Assembly: GCA_028715345.1 (NCBI GenBank)
Contig: JAQUSB010000016.1
Span: 1-42,245 of the forward strand
From: Candidatus Omnitrophota bacterium
GTDB lineage: Bacteria > Omnitrophota > Gorgyraeia > 2-01-FULL-45-10
Length of the DNA: 42,245 nucleotides
Direction of reading: 5' to 3'
A model generated the notes under the pieces. That model had not been told where the DNA came from and did no database searches. It worked only from the letters and a program-made list of their open reading frames with translations. The position numbers and the translations under genes are program-made. Shown in pieces: positions 24,501 to 36,500 of this stretch. Position 1 is the first letter of the stretch; every line of letters begins with the position of its first letter.

Positions 24501-27500
24501 CCGGAGCAGCATCTGCCTGGATAGACGTTATAAGTCCGGTCACGATTGAGCCGTCCTTATCACCGTCCTGAGCAAGCCTGTTTCTCATCAATATCCTCGT
24601 AAATCTGGACGGATTATCGACAAATGTATCGGATTCCGGAGAAGAAGCAAATATAATAACATTAGCAAGTTGGTCTTCAGGCTTCGCCAATACCAATTCT
24701 TCCATAAATTGTTTTATAAGCGCAAGATAACGCGGGTCGCGGCCGGCCCGATCCGTTACTTTTTGCACATTTTTCGAACCTACCACCATGATCCAGCCGT
24801 CGACAGCACTCTTCACAGTATCGCTGTCTGCCGCAAGCCCGCACATAGTAATGACGCTGTCCCGCAGCGGAGCCGAAGGCACTTCGGCACGGCTCATAAC
24901 ACTGTCGATCTTAGCTACATCGGCGTCCGACATCAGGCCCACTTCACGCAATAATTCCGAGAAGCTCGCTATATGAGCGCCGTTCGCCGCACTGTAAACG
25001 GTGCCGCTAACCCACGGATCATCGTCGACTTTCTCGACCCCGAAGAGCTTTCCGCCGGCCTTCACAACGGAGTCGTTAAGGGGTTTGACGCCCATTTGCT
25101 CCGCCACAATGGCCCTGACGGTCCCTTTCGGCGATTTCTTGGTACTCGTATCTCCTACGAGGGCCTTCATGAAATCCTGCTCGTCGACGTCGTTATAATT
25201 GCGCCCTTTAAGAAGTTTTTTCATGTGGTGATCTTTGAATTCTTTATATTCTTTCTTAAGGTTTGCCATGACCTCGTCGCGCGATATTTTACGGATGATC
25301 ATGACCTGCTGTATATCGCCTTTTAAGTAGTCGAGCATGAACCTTATGGCGCGCACTTCTTTTGAAGCGCCATGAGTCTTTTCCATTGCTTCGAGCCAGC
25401 CCGTAAATCCGCCGCCGTCTTTTGCCGCGACAAATCCGAGGCCCTGTTCTATTTCGGCCTTTGTGACGGATCCGTCGTTCTTGAGCTGTTTGACTAAAAA
25501 GTCCACGCCTGTCGCTCCCCATCTTTCGATGACCGACTGAGCGCTCATCCTGCGCCTATGGAGAGTCACGACCTGGAAACCGAGCTTTTTAGTCAAATGC
25601 TCCAGTATCTTCTTCCTTAATTCAGGGTTGAGTCCGCCGAATTCTCCGCCTTTAAACAGCATAAAACTTACCGCGGACTTATCGCCGTTCTTATCGTCTT
25701 TCGCTTTCGTCTGATTGCGATCGTAAAGTGCGGTCAGGCGGGCTGTCCTTGTCTCGAGGGCCTTGTCTCTGGCCGTCTCGTCATTCCGCACAGCTTGTGC
25801 AGCGGCAGTCAAAACAATTTGTTTTGCGACGTTCGCATCACCTTTGGCCTCAGGAGGTTTAGTGTCGATCTCCGTGAACATACCCGGATACTGCTCGAGC
25901 GTGGCCGCGACCCTGTCGCGCCTGTCGCGCAGTTCTATCTCGCGGGCGACATCGCTTAAATCCCTTGTAATGCCTTCATCGGCTATCATCCTGTCGCGCT
26001 CTCTTCTTGCGCGCTCGGCGAGATCCGCTTTCAGATAGAGGTTCGTCGCCGCTCCTTCGGCAAATCCGCGGCCGGCCACCACGACTCTGCCCAGACGCGC
26101 GGCGAGTCCTACGATCGCACGCTCGCGCTCAAGCATCTCGGAGCGGAGCTCATCGGTCGCGCGGAGCGCGCCCACGGCCTCGTCTATCTCCGGGGTGTGG
26201 AGCAGGCTTTCCGAAACTATCTCATTATCTACGCGGATCGTGCCGTCCCTGAACGAAACACGAGTGTCCCGGACTATCTTTAAAAGTCCTTTCGGATCGT
26301 CAAGCGATGACAGCTCCCCGCGCTTTACGGCCTGGATAGCTTTATAAGTATAAGCCCTGTGGATATTGCCTTCATCTATATACGCACAGCCGAGATTCGC
26401 GGCCAGATCTTTTGCGGTCGTCGTCTTGCCGCTCCTGGCCTGTCCTACGACATTTATGATATTCTTATCCCTTAAGAGATCGGCCATCTGCTTGAATGCG
26501 CTCGCACGGTCGTCACCCTTGGCCGCGCTCCTTACGTATCCTCTTAAAATGAGCGCGCGTTTGGCATTCTGCGGCAGTGAAGAAGCATGGATCGCGGCAT
26601 CGTCGTAATCCCACATCAGATATTCGATCATTATATCGTTATCGGCGTAACCTTTGTTCCACGCCTTCCAGAGAGAGCCGAAGACCCCGATCCTTTCGGC
26701 CGCGCTAAATCTGTTTATAGCCGCGAATTTGCGGCCGAGAGCATCTTTAAGAGACTTTATCGCGTCAGAATTCTCGGAGAAGACGTATACGGCGGAATCG
26801 AGTATTTTTATAAGCTCGTCCGAGCTTAAGCTTTCGACATCAAGGACGTTCTGTGCGGGTATCGAAGCATCTATCGAATTCCTTACGAAAGCAAGCTTTA
26901 AATATTCCGTGTAAATATCGGTCGCAGCCGCCGTGTTTGCAGGCATTTCCCTGCCGAGACCCGCGGCCATATTGCGCAAAGTCTCGCGCCTTACGGCTTC
27001 CGCTGTTTCGGGAGCTTTCCTCCTGTATACCGCCAAACCGGCAGGCATGCGGGACTCCTCAGCCAGTTTATCCTGCAGTTTTTCTTTGTCTGAAACCTGC
27101 GGCAGTAAGGCGATTGCCTCTTCGTAACCGGCGCGCCACAAAGCGCAACCTGAGCCGGCAAGCTTGGTCTTGCCGGATTCCGGCAGACCCGGCATGGCAA
27201 GGAGCGAATTGTAAAGTTTCTTCGAATTTTCGGGATCGACCGGCGCGGTAATATCGAACGCCCGGAATTTGATAGATATCCCGGTCCTCGCTTCGGCCTG
27301 GGCGGCGTTGAAACGGTCCATGGCGTCGCTCAATACGGCGTCGAATACTTCATCACTCGTTCCGCGCCCTGTAAGCAGCATCGGCACGGCGCCTTTTAAC
27401 CCTATGTAACGGCCTGCCTCGCCCTCCGAGCTTCCGTAAAGCGCGATGTCATGCTTTACTATACTGTCATACAGTTCTCGCAGGGCGGCCCTTAATATAG

Positions 27501-30500
27501 CCTCGGCCCTGTCCTGCCCTACATTCGGCTGTTTCTCCAATTCGCTCATCGAAAGCGTAACGGGTTTGCCGTTTATCTCCATAGTAAATTCGGGGAATAT
27601 CGTAACTATATCGACGTCTTTCTCGTTAATGACGACGGCGTCGAAGAGCTGGTTAAATCCGACCCTGCGGCCCAGCGTCCTGGACGCCGTATTTTCGACA
27701 AGCGCAACAATATCGGACACGCTCATATTGGCCGTCTGGTTATCGCGATACATATCGATGACAAATATCTTCCTGCCTGAGCGGTTGGCCAGAAGAGCTT
27801 CTACTATATTACGGTTAAAGAGATTCGAGACTGTCGCGCTCAATCCCAGCGTAGGATCGAATACCGCGATATTGTCAGTCCTCGCCAGATCTCCGGCTAT
27901 AGCCTGGCCCGCATTGCGGCCTACCGCGGCCTCTATATCGCCGCCGGCCAGGGCCCCGACATCTATGATCTTCGAGTAATTTTTAACGTCCCTGATATTG
28001 GCCTCGCCTTTACGCAGACGGCTTGAGATAGTCATAACGCGTCCGCCTATCTCCAGGGCATTGCCGGTCGCGGCATTGACACCCCTGCCGTCATCACTGA
28101 GCGGTATCTCCGCCGCCGCGTATCCGAGCCGCGGCGCAAGGTATGTCCTCTCGGGCGTCGTAGCGTCAGCCGCTATATTGGCTGCGCGCACCTCTTCTAT
28201 CTGCCATACTTCCGTCCCTACCTTTATATATATATTGCCTTCGCTGTTACCTATGGTAATGCCGTAAACTTCGCGCTCATCGCCTGCCCGCATGACCGAT
28301 CTTTGCTCCGTTCCCGAAATATCGGTATATCTCATGGATACATCCTGAGTCCTGCCCGTGCGGTCCGTCTTCACGGCTATAGATACGTCGCGTTTGTTGA
28401 ACTCCGTATTTATCACGTTCTCGTCGTATTCGGCGTAGACCTCATACGGCGGGATGGTCCGGGCCATCTTATTCACCGAAACTTTTTCTTCCGCGGCCAG
28501 TTTGCTTAAGAGATCGGAAACACCGGATACATCCTGAGTATTCGCCCGGGCAAACGCACCCCTGTGAACTTTCACTCCGGCACTAATGAGGTTATCAACT
28601 TCATCTGTAGAGGCGGTAATTAGTTCTATATCGGAGCCGGGCCTATTGACATTATCCGAAACGGCCTTATTGCGTTCGGCCATGTCCATCCACTCTTCCT
28701 CAAAGCCGCTGGCATTGAGCATCTGCGGAATATGGCCCGCCCTCTTAGATTCGTCTGTCACAGTAAGCGCGCCGATACCCGCTTTCGCAAGCCGCTTCTT
28801 CGCCTGTTCCGCTTCTTTGCCGTATGCCGAACGGCGCAGGAACGCGAGTCCGCGCTTTACGGCGTCACTGCCGAATATGCGCTTCTTCTCTTCCTTGAAC
28901 GTCTTCGTCGCGGCGCCCCTTATCGAGCGCATTTCGGATATGAAGTTACGTATATGGTAATATTTATCCGTTCCCGTACCGGTCTCTTCATAAATGTCTT
29001 CTGCAGAGGTGCCGGTCCCGCCTAAAAGCCACATAGTGAACAATTCATGGAACTCGGCGGCGGAAAGCTGTCGCATCTCGAAGAGGAACCTCGAGAATTG
29101 ATACGCGTATTCCGGATCGACCGCGTGTTTGTCGATAGACCTCTGTATCGCGGCCTCGCCTGCGGCGTGTATGAATTCGGCCAGATTGAATAAGAGCTCG
29201 ACCTGCGTAGTATCGGGCGCTGTCGTGAATATTTCGTTGTGGAGCATTACAAAGTCTTTGAACTGACGCTTCTGGGTATCGGTAAGGCCCGGATATAATT
29301 CGTCGAGGAAGTCCGCGCTCGCGTTAAGCGCGGGCGGATAAGCATGCAGGGCGGCCGCTCCGGCGGGAACAGGATATGAATTATACCTGGCCACGCTGTT
29401 GGTAATGAGCATTTCGCGCAGGCGCGCGCCCAGTCTCTTCGACTGCGATGACTCGAATACGCCGCTGTCGGTAAGTTCGATAGGATGGCCGAGAGAGACT
29501 TCGCTATACGGATAGTGGAGATGGTACACCATAGCCTCGATACCGGTGCGCAGTAACGTGTTGATGTTAAAGACCAGTTCGCGCTCGTCTTCCTGTTCCT
29601 GAGTTTTTACGGTATCGAAAATTATCTCCGCAGGCTCAGGCAGGCCCTCATCGCTGAACCATTTTCTCACATCAGCTTCGGTAAGACCCGAGGCGTCCCA
29701 TTCGAAACGTTCTATGTTACGCGCAAGATCGTAGTATTTCGGAGCGGCTATGAATTCTTTTACGTCGGGCTTCCTGCCTTCCAGCCCTTCTTTATATATT
29801 ATGACGGCTTTTATGAAACTCGTTATAACGCCTTCCGCCATACTTTCCACTATCCGGAATTTGTCCGCGCCCGGTTTTATAACTCCTGTGTCTTTGAGCC
29901 TCCGGTAATAGAGCTCCACCATATTCCTGAATTCGGCGTTTGACGGATCCTGGGCGCGCGCGGCAAATTTTACCATGAGAGAATCGAAGAATTTCTCCGG
30001 GGCCGGCTTCTCGGCCATCGTCTCCCGCATGATATCTTCCATAGCATCGTGCACCTTGCCGAGTTCTTTTCTGGTAGCCGGCAATATTATATTCTTAGAT
30101 CCGTCGAAGGCGGCGCCTTCCATCATACGGCGGGTCAGCCAGTAGCTGGCCGCGTCCCTTGCGACGTATATATTTACGCGGTCGGGGTCTTTTTTGTCTT
30201 TATCGATCATCTGCCGGACTACATACGGCAGAAGCCTCGTAATGGCTATGAGAGCGTGATAGAAGGTGTATGCGCCGCTTGCGGCGTATGCTTCGCGCAT
30301 AGAATCGATCAAATGATCGCGGCGGCATGAAAGCATGAAGGCGCGGATCTTTCCGTTAAGGTCTGCAGGCGTTACGGTCCCTGAGAGAGCCGCGGCATCC
30401 GTAGATATGGTCTCCGCTATTTCATCGGGCACCGAGAAAGTCGTGTGAATAGGAGTGTAGGCTGTTGCGATCTCTGTCACGTCGACAGGCGGGTTGGAGT

Positions 30501-33500
30501 CGGATATCTTGGCTGTCGGCGCGGGAGGAGCCCTTGTCGGAGCAGTATGTTCTATTATGAATTCTCTGAAATCTTTTATATCGTCTGAGGGCATCAACCC
30601 GAAATCTATCAGCAATTCATCGTTAGTGCCGGATGAGTGAATGCCGTTGGCGCTGGCAAATATCGTAGTGCGCGGCGCTGACATGTTATAACCTTCGTTG
30701 ACGGTATCTTCCAGAGCGCCGCCTTTGCGCAGTTCCTCGCCCACGAGAGCTCTCAATGTGCCGGGCGCGGCGCGATCGGTCTGTGCGTCGCCTATTAAGA
30801 GTTTATTGACGAATTCCTGCTCGGTCGCATCGTTCAAACCGATGCCTTCGGGTAGATCGAGCGCCTGGCGCGCCTCTTCGGCAGATATGCCGTAATCTTT
30901 CAGTATGTCATCCCTAGAAACTTTTCTCTCAAGGCATATATACTGCGTATCTTTCTGCAGATAAGACCACAGGAAGTAAAGTCCGCGTATCCTTTCGACG
31001 CCGTCGTAAGTATCGTTATTGTATTTCTTCAGTATATTTTCCAGCCATCTGTTAAAACGCTCACCCTCGAACCTGTTAAGGGCATGTAAGGCAAATCTGT
31101 ATTCCGCGGGCGTTATGGTGCGGCGTATATTATCGAGGAGTTTCTTTATACCTGTCGGCCCCCATCTCTTCAATACGTCATCCGTCGATATCTTATTTGT
31201 CCTGCCGGCTTTCACATTATAATGGCGCGCCAGCCTCGCGAGTATCTTCTGCCTGACCGCCCAGTCCAATCCGCCGGAATCTCCGCCTTTTAGGACGACC
31301 ATCGCGTAAGACTTATTATCCGCAGATCTCGTCATGGCATCGTAAAGTTCCATCCTCGCGGTATCGCGCCTCATCGAAGCGCGCAGGGCCGCGAGATTCA
31401 CATCCATCTCGCTTACCATCGGCGCGGCCTCGGGAGCGGCTGTGACCGGCGCGGCCTCGGGAGCCGACGCCCATTCGTAATACACACGGTCCCTGCCTTC
31501 TAACTTGGCCTCAGCAGTTGCCTGTCCTGCCGCCAGTATCACATCGTCTACGGTCCTGCCCGGCGCCATATCCGCACCGCCTATCGACACACTGAAGGCG
31601 GGAACGACGCGTTCCGAACCTTCGCGTATAGTTAAAGTCACGGCCAGTTTATTCAATTTATTATTCCAGTTCTCTACGCACTGCCTCGCCGCTTCTTCAG
31701 GGCGCTGGCCGGGCCGTATGTCGAAGAGGAATATCGCTTCCCCGTTCGCGTCTATAGCAAGGGTCTTGCCGACCACTTTGTTTATCTCCGCTCTCCTTGC
31801 GCTGTCTATATCTTTAAGGCCTGTTAAAGTCGCCTTGCCTATAGCCCCGCTGCTTCGCTCCGTAACACCGCGGCGTATGCGCTCAAGTATTTTTTCGGCA
31901 AGTTCCCGATCTACGAGAGTTTTGTTTTTCGTATATATGACTATGTGCGATTCGTCGCCTTTAAGGCTTACCTGTATAACGTTGATATTGGCAAACGCCG
32001 GATCTTTTCCTATATCGTCCCGTATTATATCCTGGATGATTATTCGGACCTTACCGGCAAGCTGCTGCTCTCTGCCGTATGCCTCGAGCATCCTCGTTAT
32101 CCTGTCCATATCGACGAGGCCTATGACAAAATCGGTGCCGTGATCTGTCAGCTCCTGCAGTATCCTCTGTCCTTCTCTGCGGGAAGTCACCCTCTCTTTA
32201 CGCTCCATAAGCGGCACAAATTTTCTTACGGCCGCGGGCTTTTCTGCCTGTCTGAGTGTTCCGCCGTCGAGATCATATACGGGAAGCTGTATGCCGGCGA
32301 TCGTATCGAGATTTCCGCGGCCTCTTACCATGACGAGGTCGGCGTTACGTAAAGCTCCCGCCGCGCCTTCACCGAGATTTTCCAGGTCTATGCCGTAACC
32401 GGCCGGGCCGTCTTTTACCAGAATGAATCTTCCTTCGGCGCCTTCGCTTAAGAACTGCAGAGGATGCGTTGCGGGCAGGTTATTTATATCCGCTATAAGC
32501 GCGTCCTTCGCCGTGCCGTCCGGGACGTTCGCATTTATAAAATTGCGTAAATCATCGGCCGCGGTCGGCTCTTCGAGCCTTATGGCCTTGAGCGCTCCGA
32601 TAAGTTTAGTTCTATTATCTTTATCTTCAACGGCGTCGAGTGAGTCTTTTGCGCGCGACTGTATCTGCTTTAAGAACGCCGCTTTCATCTGCCTTAAATT
32701 TACAAGCAGGTTTTCCACGTCTGAGGCGGTGATATTTCCGGCAAACCTCCGGGCCTTAGGCAAGGCAACCACAGTAAGGCCCGGATTGCCGATAAGCATG
32801 TTCTGGATAAGGATGAGATCGTTTATATCTTTTACGTTGTCGCCCAGGACGACCACTATCTTATTCATCCTGCCGATACCGTCTATGGCGGCTGAAGGCG
32901 CTTCGCCTGCCGCGAGTGCCTTAAAGTTATTTTCCCTGTTCGCCTCGTCTATAGATTCTAATTTTTCGGCAAGCGCTTTCTCGTCCATCTTCTTTAAGGC
33001 TATCTCCATGGCCATAAAGTTGAATGTGAGATATTCGGGTATCGTAAGGTCGAGCCACAATTCATGCCCGAGATACGTAGGAGTCCACGCGTTGAATATC
33101 GCGACGATGGACTTAACATAACTGGTCCATTCTTCATCCGTTATATTTCTCGCGGCCAATTCGGAGCCGATCATCTCTTCGGCCATAACTACGACTTTTG
33201 CCCTGTCAGAATCACCGAGCGAGCCGACCTTTACCGCCCTGGAGTAACGCGGATCTACATAACGCGATACGAGATCTTTCGCTCTGGTCCCGATCTCGTA
33301 ATACGCCGCATCGGCATCGTCCACTTTTTCCGCTCTCGCCAGCAATATGTCTTTGGCGTGGCGCTCGGCGCGCATCAGCGACATTCCAGTGGAAACACTG
33401 ACCATAGCCGCTCCCGTGCTGACTGCCGGCGCGGCGCCTGCGGCGGCGCCCTTCTGGTAACCGCCTTTAGCCGGCGCTGCTGCGGCCGGTGCCGCGGCCT

Positions 33501-36500
33501 GAGCTGCGGGCGCTGCGGCCTTCGCCTGATATCCACCCTTAGCGGCAGAGGCTGCGGCCTGAGGCTGTGCGGCTTGAGCAGGTGCGGCGGCCTTAGCCTG
33601 GTAGCCTCCCTTGGCGACCGGTGCTGCTGCCTGTTGGGCCTGAGCGGCCTGCGGCTGTGCGGCGGCTTTCGCCTGGTAGCCGCCTTTGGCGGTCGGCGCT
33701 GCTGCCTGAGGCTGTGCGGCCTGAGCGGGCGCTGCGGCTCCCTTCTGGTAGCCTCCTGCCCTCGCGGCAGGCGCCGCTACAGGCGCCGCGCCTCCCGCAA
33801 CCGCGACTCTCTTCTCGCCTGTAACCTTCAGAACACCTCTCGATTTCAATAACGCTATAACGGCCTGTGAACTTTCACGGTCGGAATTCACTTTAAGATT
33901 TATGGCGGTGATATTACGTCTTTCTTTTCTCTCGCGGCGCGCGTTCATCGCTTCATTTATCACAGCCTCTATATTTATACCTTTATTCTTTATGAATTCC
34001 AGCGCCCCTACGGAACCCAGGATGCCGGTCATCACTTCTATATTAGCGGCGTTTACGTATAGGCTTAATATCATTTTATGCAGTTCAGCATCGGCAACCG
34101 CCGGCTTGTCCGCTTTAGCGAAAAATTTCGTCAGCACTTCTTCTGTGGCCCTGTCCATAACAAAGTCGGTGTCCGCATATTCGCCCATAAATCTGAGCGC
34201 CCTGAATACCTGCAGAAACGTTATGTCGTTTTCGACGCCTGCGGTGAAATTGAATTTCAATACACGGCTTTCGATATCCCACTGGCCGTCGTATTGGTCG
34301 TAAAGTCTGTATTCGCCCTGTCCGCTCCTCGATACTACAAGGCGGTTTATTGTAAGGTCTGGGAGCTCTCCGAATACCTGTTCATTGCCTTCGAGAGCAT
34401 ATATCGTCCCGTCCTCACCGACCGCCGCGGCGAATTGGACATGCCTGCCGTCGACTACCGCTGTATTATTCTTTATATCCTCGGCAAGGACTCCCCATCT
34501 TTCCGCATGACGTCCAAGCTCGGCTTCCGCCTGCCTGAGGGCTTCATCTCTTACGGCTTCATGGACCATATAGCGCCTTAATGCTTCCTTTAATACGTCC
34601 GGCTCTTTTACGCCGCGGCGCCTTAGCAATAGATCTACGACCGCGCCCCTTAAATGCTGGGCAAACCTATCCTTAAATCTCGGGTCTGCCTGCAAACGTT
34701 TTATCAATTCCGACCAGCCATGCGGCGACCTGCCAAGCGCCTGCCTTACCTCACGCTCAGCCTTCTCCTTAGCCTGGGAAACCCGGACACGCACCATAAC
34801 GTCTATATCTTCCGTTTTATCTTCCCTGTCCATGATCGCGTTACGCACAGCGCCGCCGAATACCATTACATCGGGAGAGCTCTTCGCCATGAACGTATCC
34901 AGCGCGCCTCCGGCAGGTATCTCGCCTTCCAACATACGTCTTGAAACATCCCAGCCGCCGTCTATGACCCATTCCCGCTTCGAGGTGAGCTCTTCGCCGG
35001 TAAGCCCGTCTGCTACTTTAGCAAATCCTGCCGCAACAGCCTCCTTCATCCCGTCCTTCTTTTCGGCCTGGAGTTTCAATATCAGCTGTTGCCATGCTTC
35101 TTTGGAACCGTCGGACTGTCTGTGAAATGCCTGAATATCCGCCGCGGGTAGCATAGCCTCGGAGAGATCTCTCTTGCGATCGTATCTCAGGTCATGCGTA
35201 AGATTATTCACGCACCTGTCCATATACAAGGCCGCGTCGCGCCGGACGAGATAATCGAATATCCTGACCATTGCTTCCGGATCCTCTGCGCCGCCCACGA
35301 CATCTAAAAGCGCATTATATACACTCCTGTATCTGCGCAGTATCTCTATCTTGGAAAATCCCATGTTTTCGCGTCTATACATCGCGTCACGGACCCTTCT
35401 CAGCAACTTCCCGCCGGATCCCGTAACGGCTTTAAGCTGGCTCATCGTATGTTCGCCTTCATACATGCGCCGTTCGACATTAACGCGCTTGCCTTTATTA
35501 AGCTCTTTGGCAACCAGCTCTCTCTCTTCTGCGTCAATACCGTTCTGATATGCGATCAGCATCTCCACCTCTTTGTCCGCGGTAAGGCTGAGAAGATCCT
35601 CGACGGCGTCGAACGCCTCGCCGGCCTTCTTACTATCTTTTACGTAATAATTTATAATATCGCGGACGATGCGCCTCTTTTCCGCGAGCGACGTATAAGG
35701 CCAGTATGTATCTCCGAGCCTGCGCGGGCCTATGCGCCCGGCTATCGCCGCTACCGCCATTATGAGTTTATAACGGTCTTCGTCTATCTGCCCGGCGAGA
35801 AGGTCCATGATCGCGGGCTTTCGCTCGGAAAAGATCCTCGACATAATACGCGCCCTTAAAAGACTCGGCGTCTTCTGCCACTCGTTCTTCCACTCCACAT
35901 CCCAGAATTCCAGCTGGTCTAGCTCTTCTCTCTCTATATCCTTATAAAATTCAGACTCTCTGATACGGTGTATTTCGGCTTCCAATTCCCGCCTGCCCTT
36001 GAGATCAAGATTGGTAAGGTAAAGCAGGTAGAGGCGTATCCTGTCGAGATCCGGATTGACATCTACCGACGCAGCCATAAGCTCATTTATCTTTTTTATC
36101 GCGCCGCGGTCATTAACGGCTTCGCCCTCTATATCTTTCTGAAGCTCCGACGCCGTGTGCATAAATGTGAGATCTTCGTGGCTCGTAGTGCCGCCGAATT
36201 GGGCCGAGTACCAGATAAGATACGGGCCGACTATCCACGAGAATAGATAGATCGGGAACCCTCTGAAGGCAAGAGCAGGGTCGAGTATTTTTAACACCGG
36301 GCAATTCGCGCCGGCGAATACGTATAATAAGGTAAGGGCGAGGATAGACGTCCCGAGTATCGGCGCCCATTTATACTCGCGATATACCGCGCCCAACGGG
36401 AGTCCCCGCGCCGACATCCTCTCCGCCTGCAGAAGCGTAACCCACTCGAACCTCCTGCCTGTGAGTATCGTGATAACGCCTTCTTTGATATCTCCCGTTC

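Noticed and set aside
33445-33770. Regular 72-base repeat as a CRISPR array
   Set aside because: The repeat is in frame, with a period that is a multiple of three, and encodes a low-complexity linker; there are no spacers of independent sequence.
33064-33852. Plus-strand open frame of 262 codons with Gly/Arg/Cys/Leu repeats
   Set aside because: It is the antisense reading of the Ala/Pro/Gln repeat linker; the repeat pattern is inherited from the other strand.
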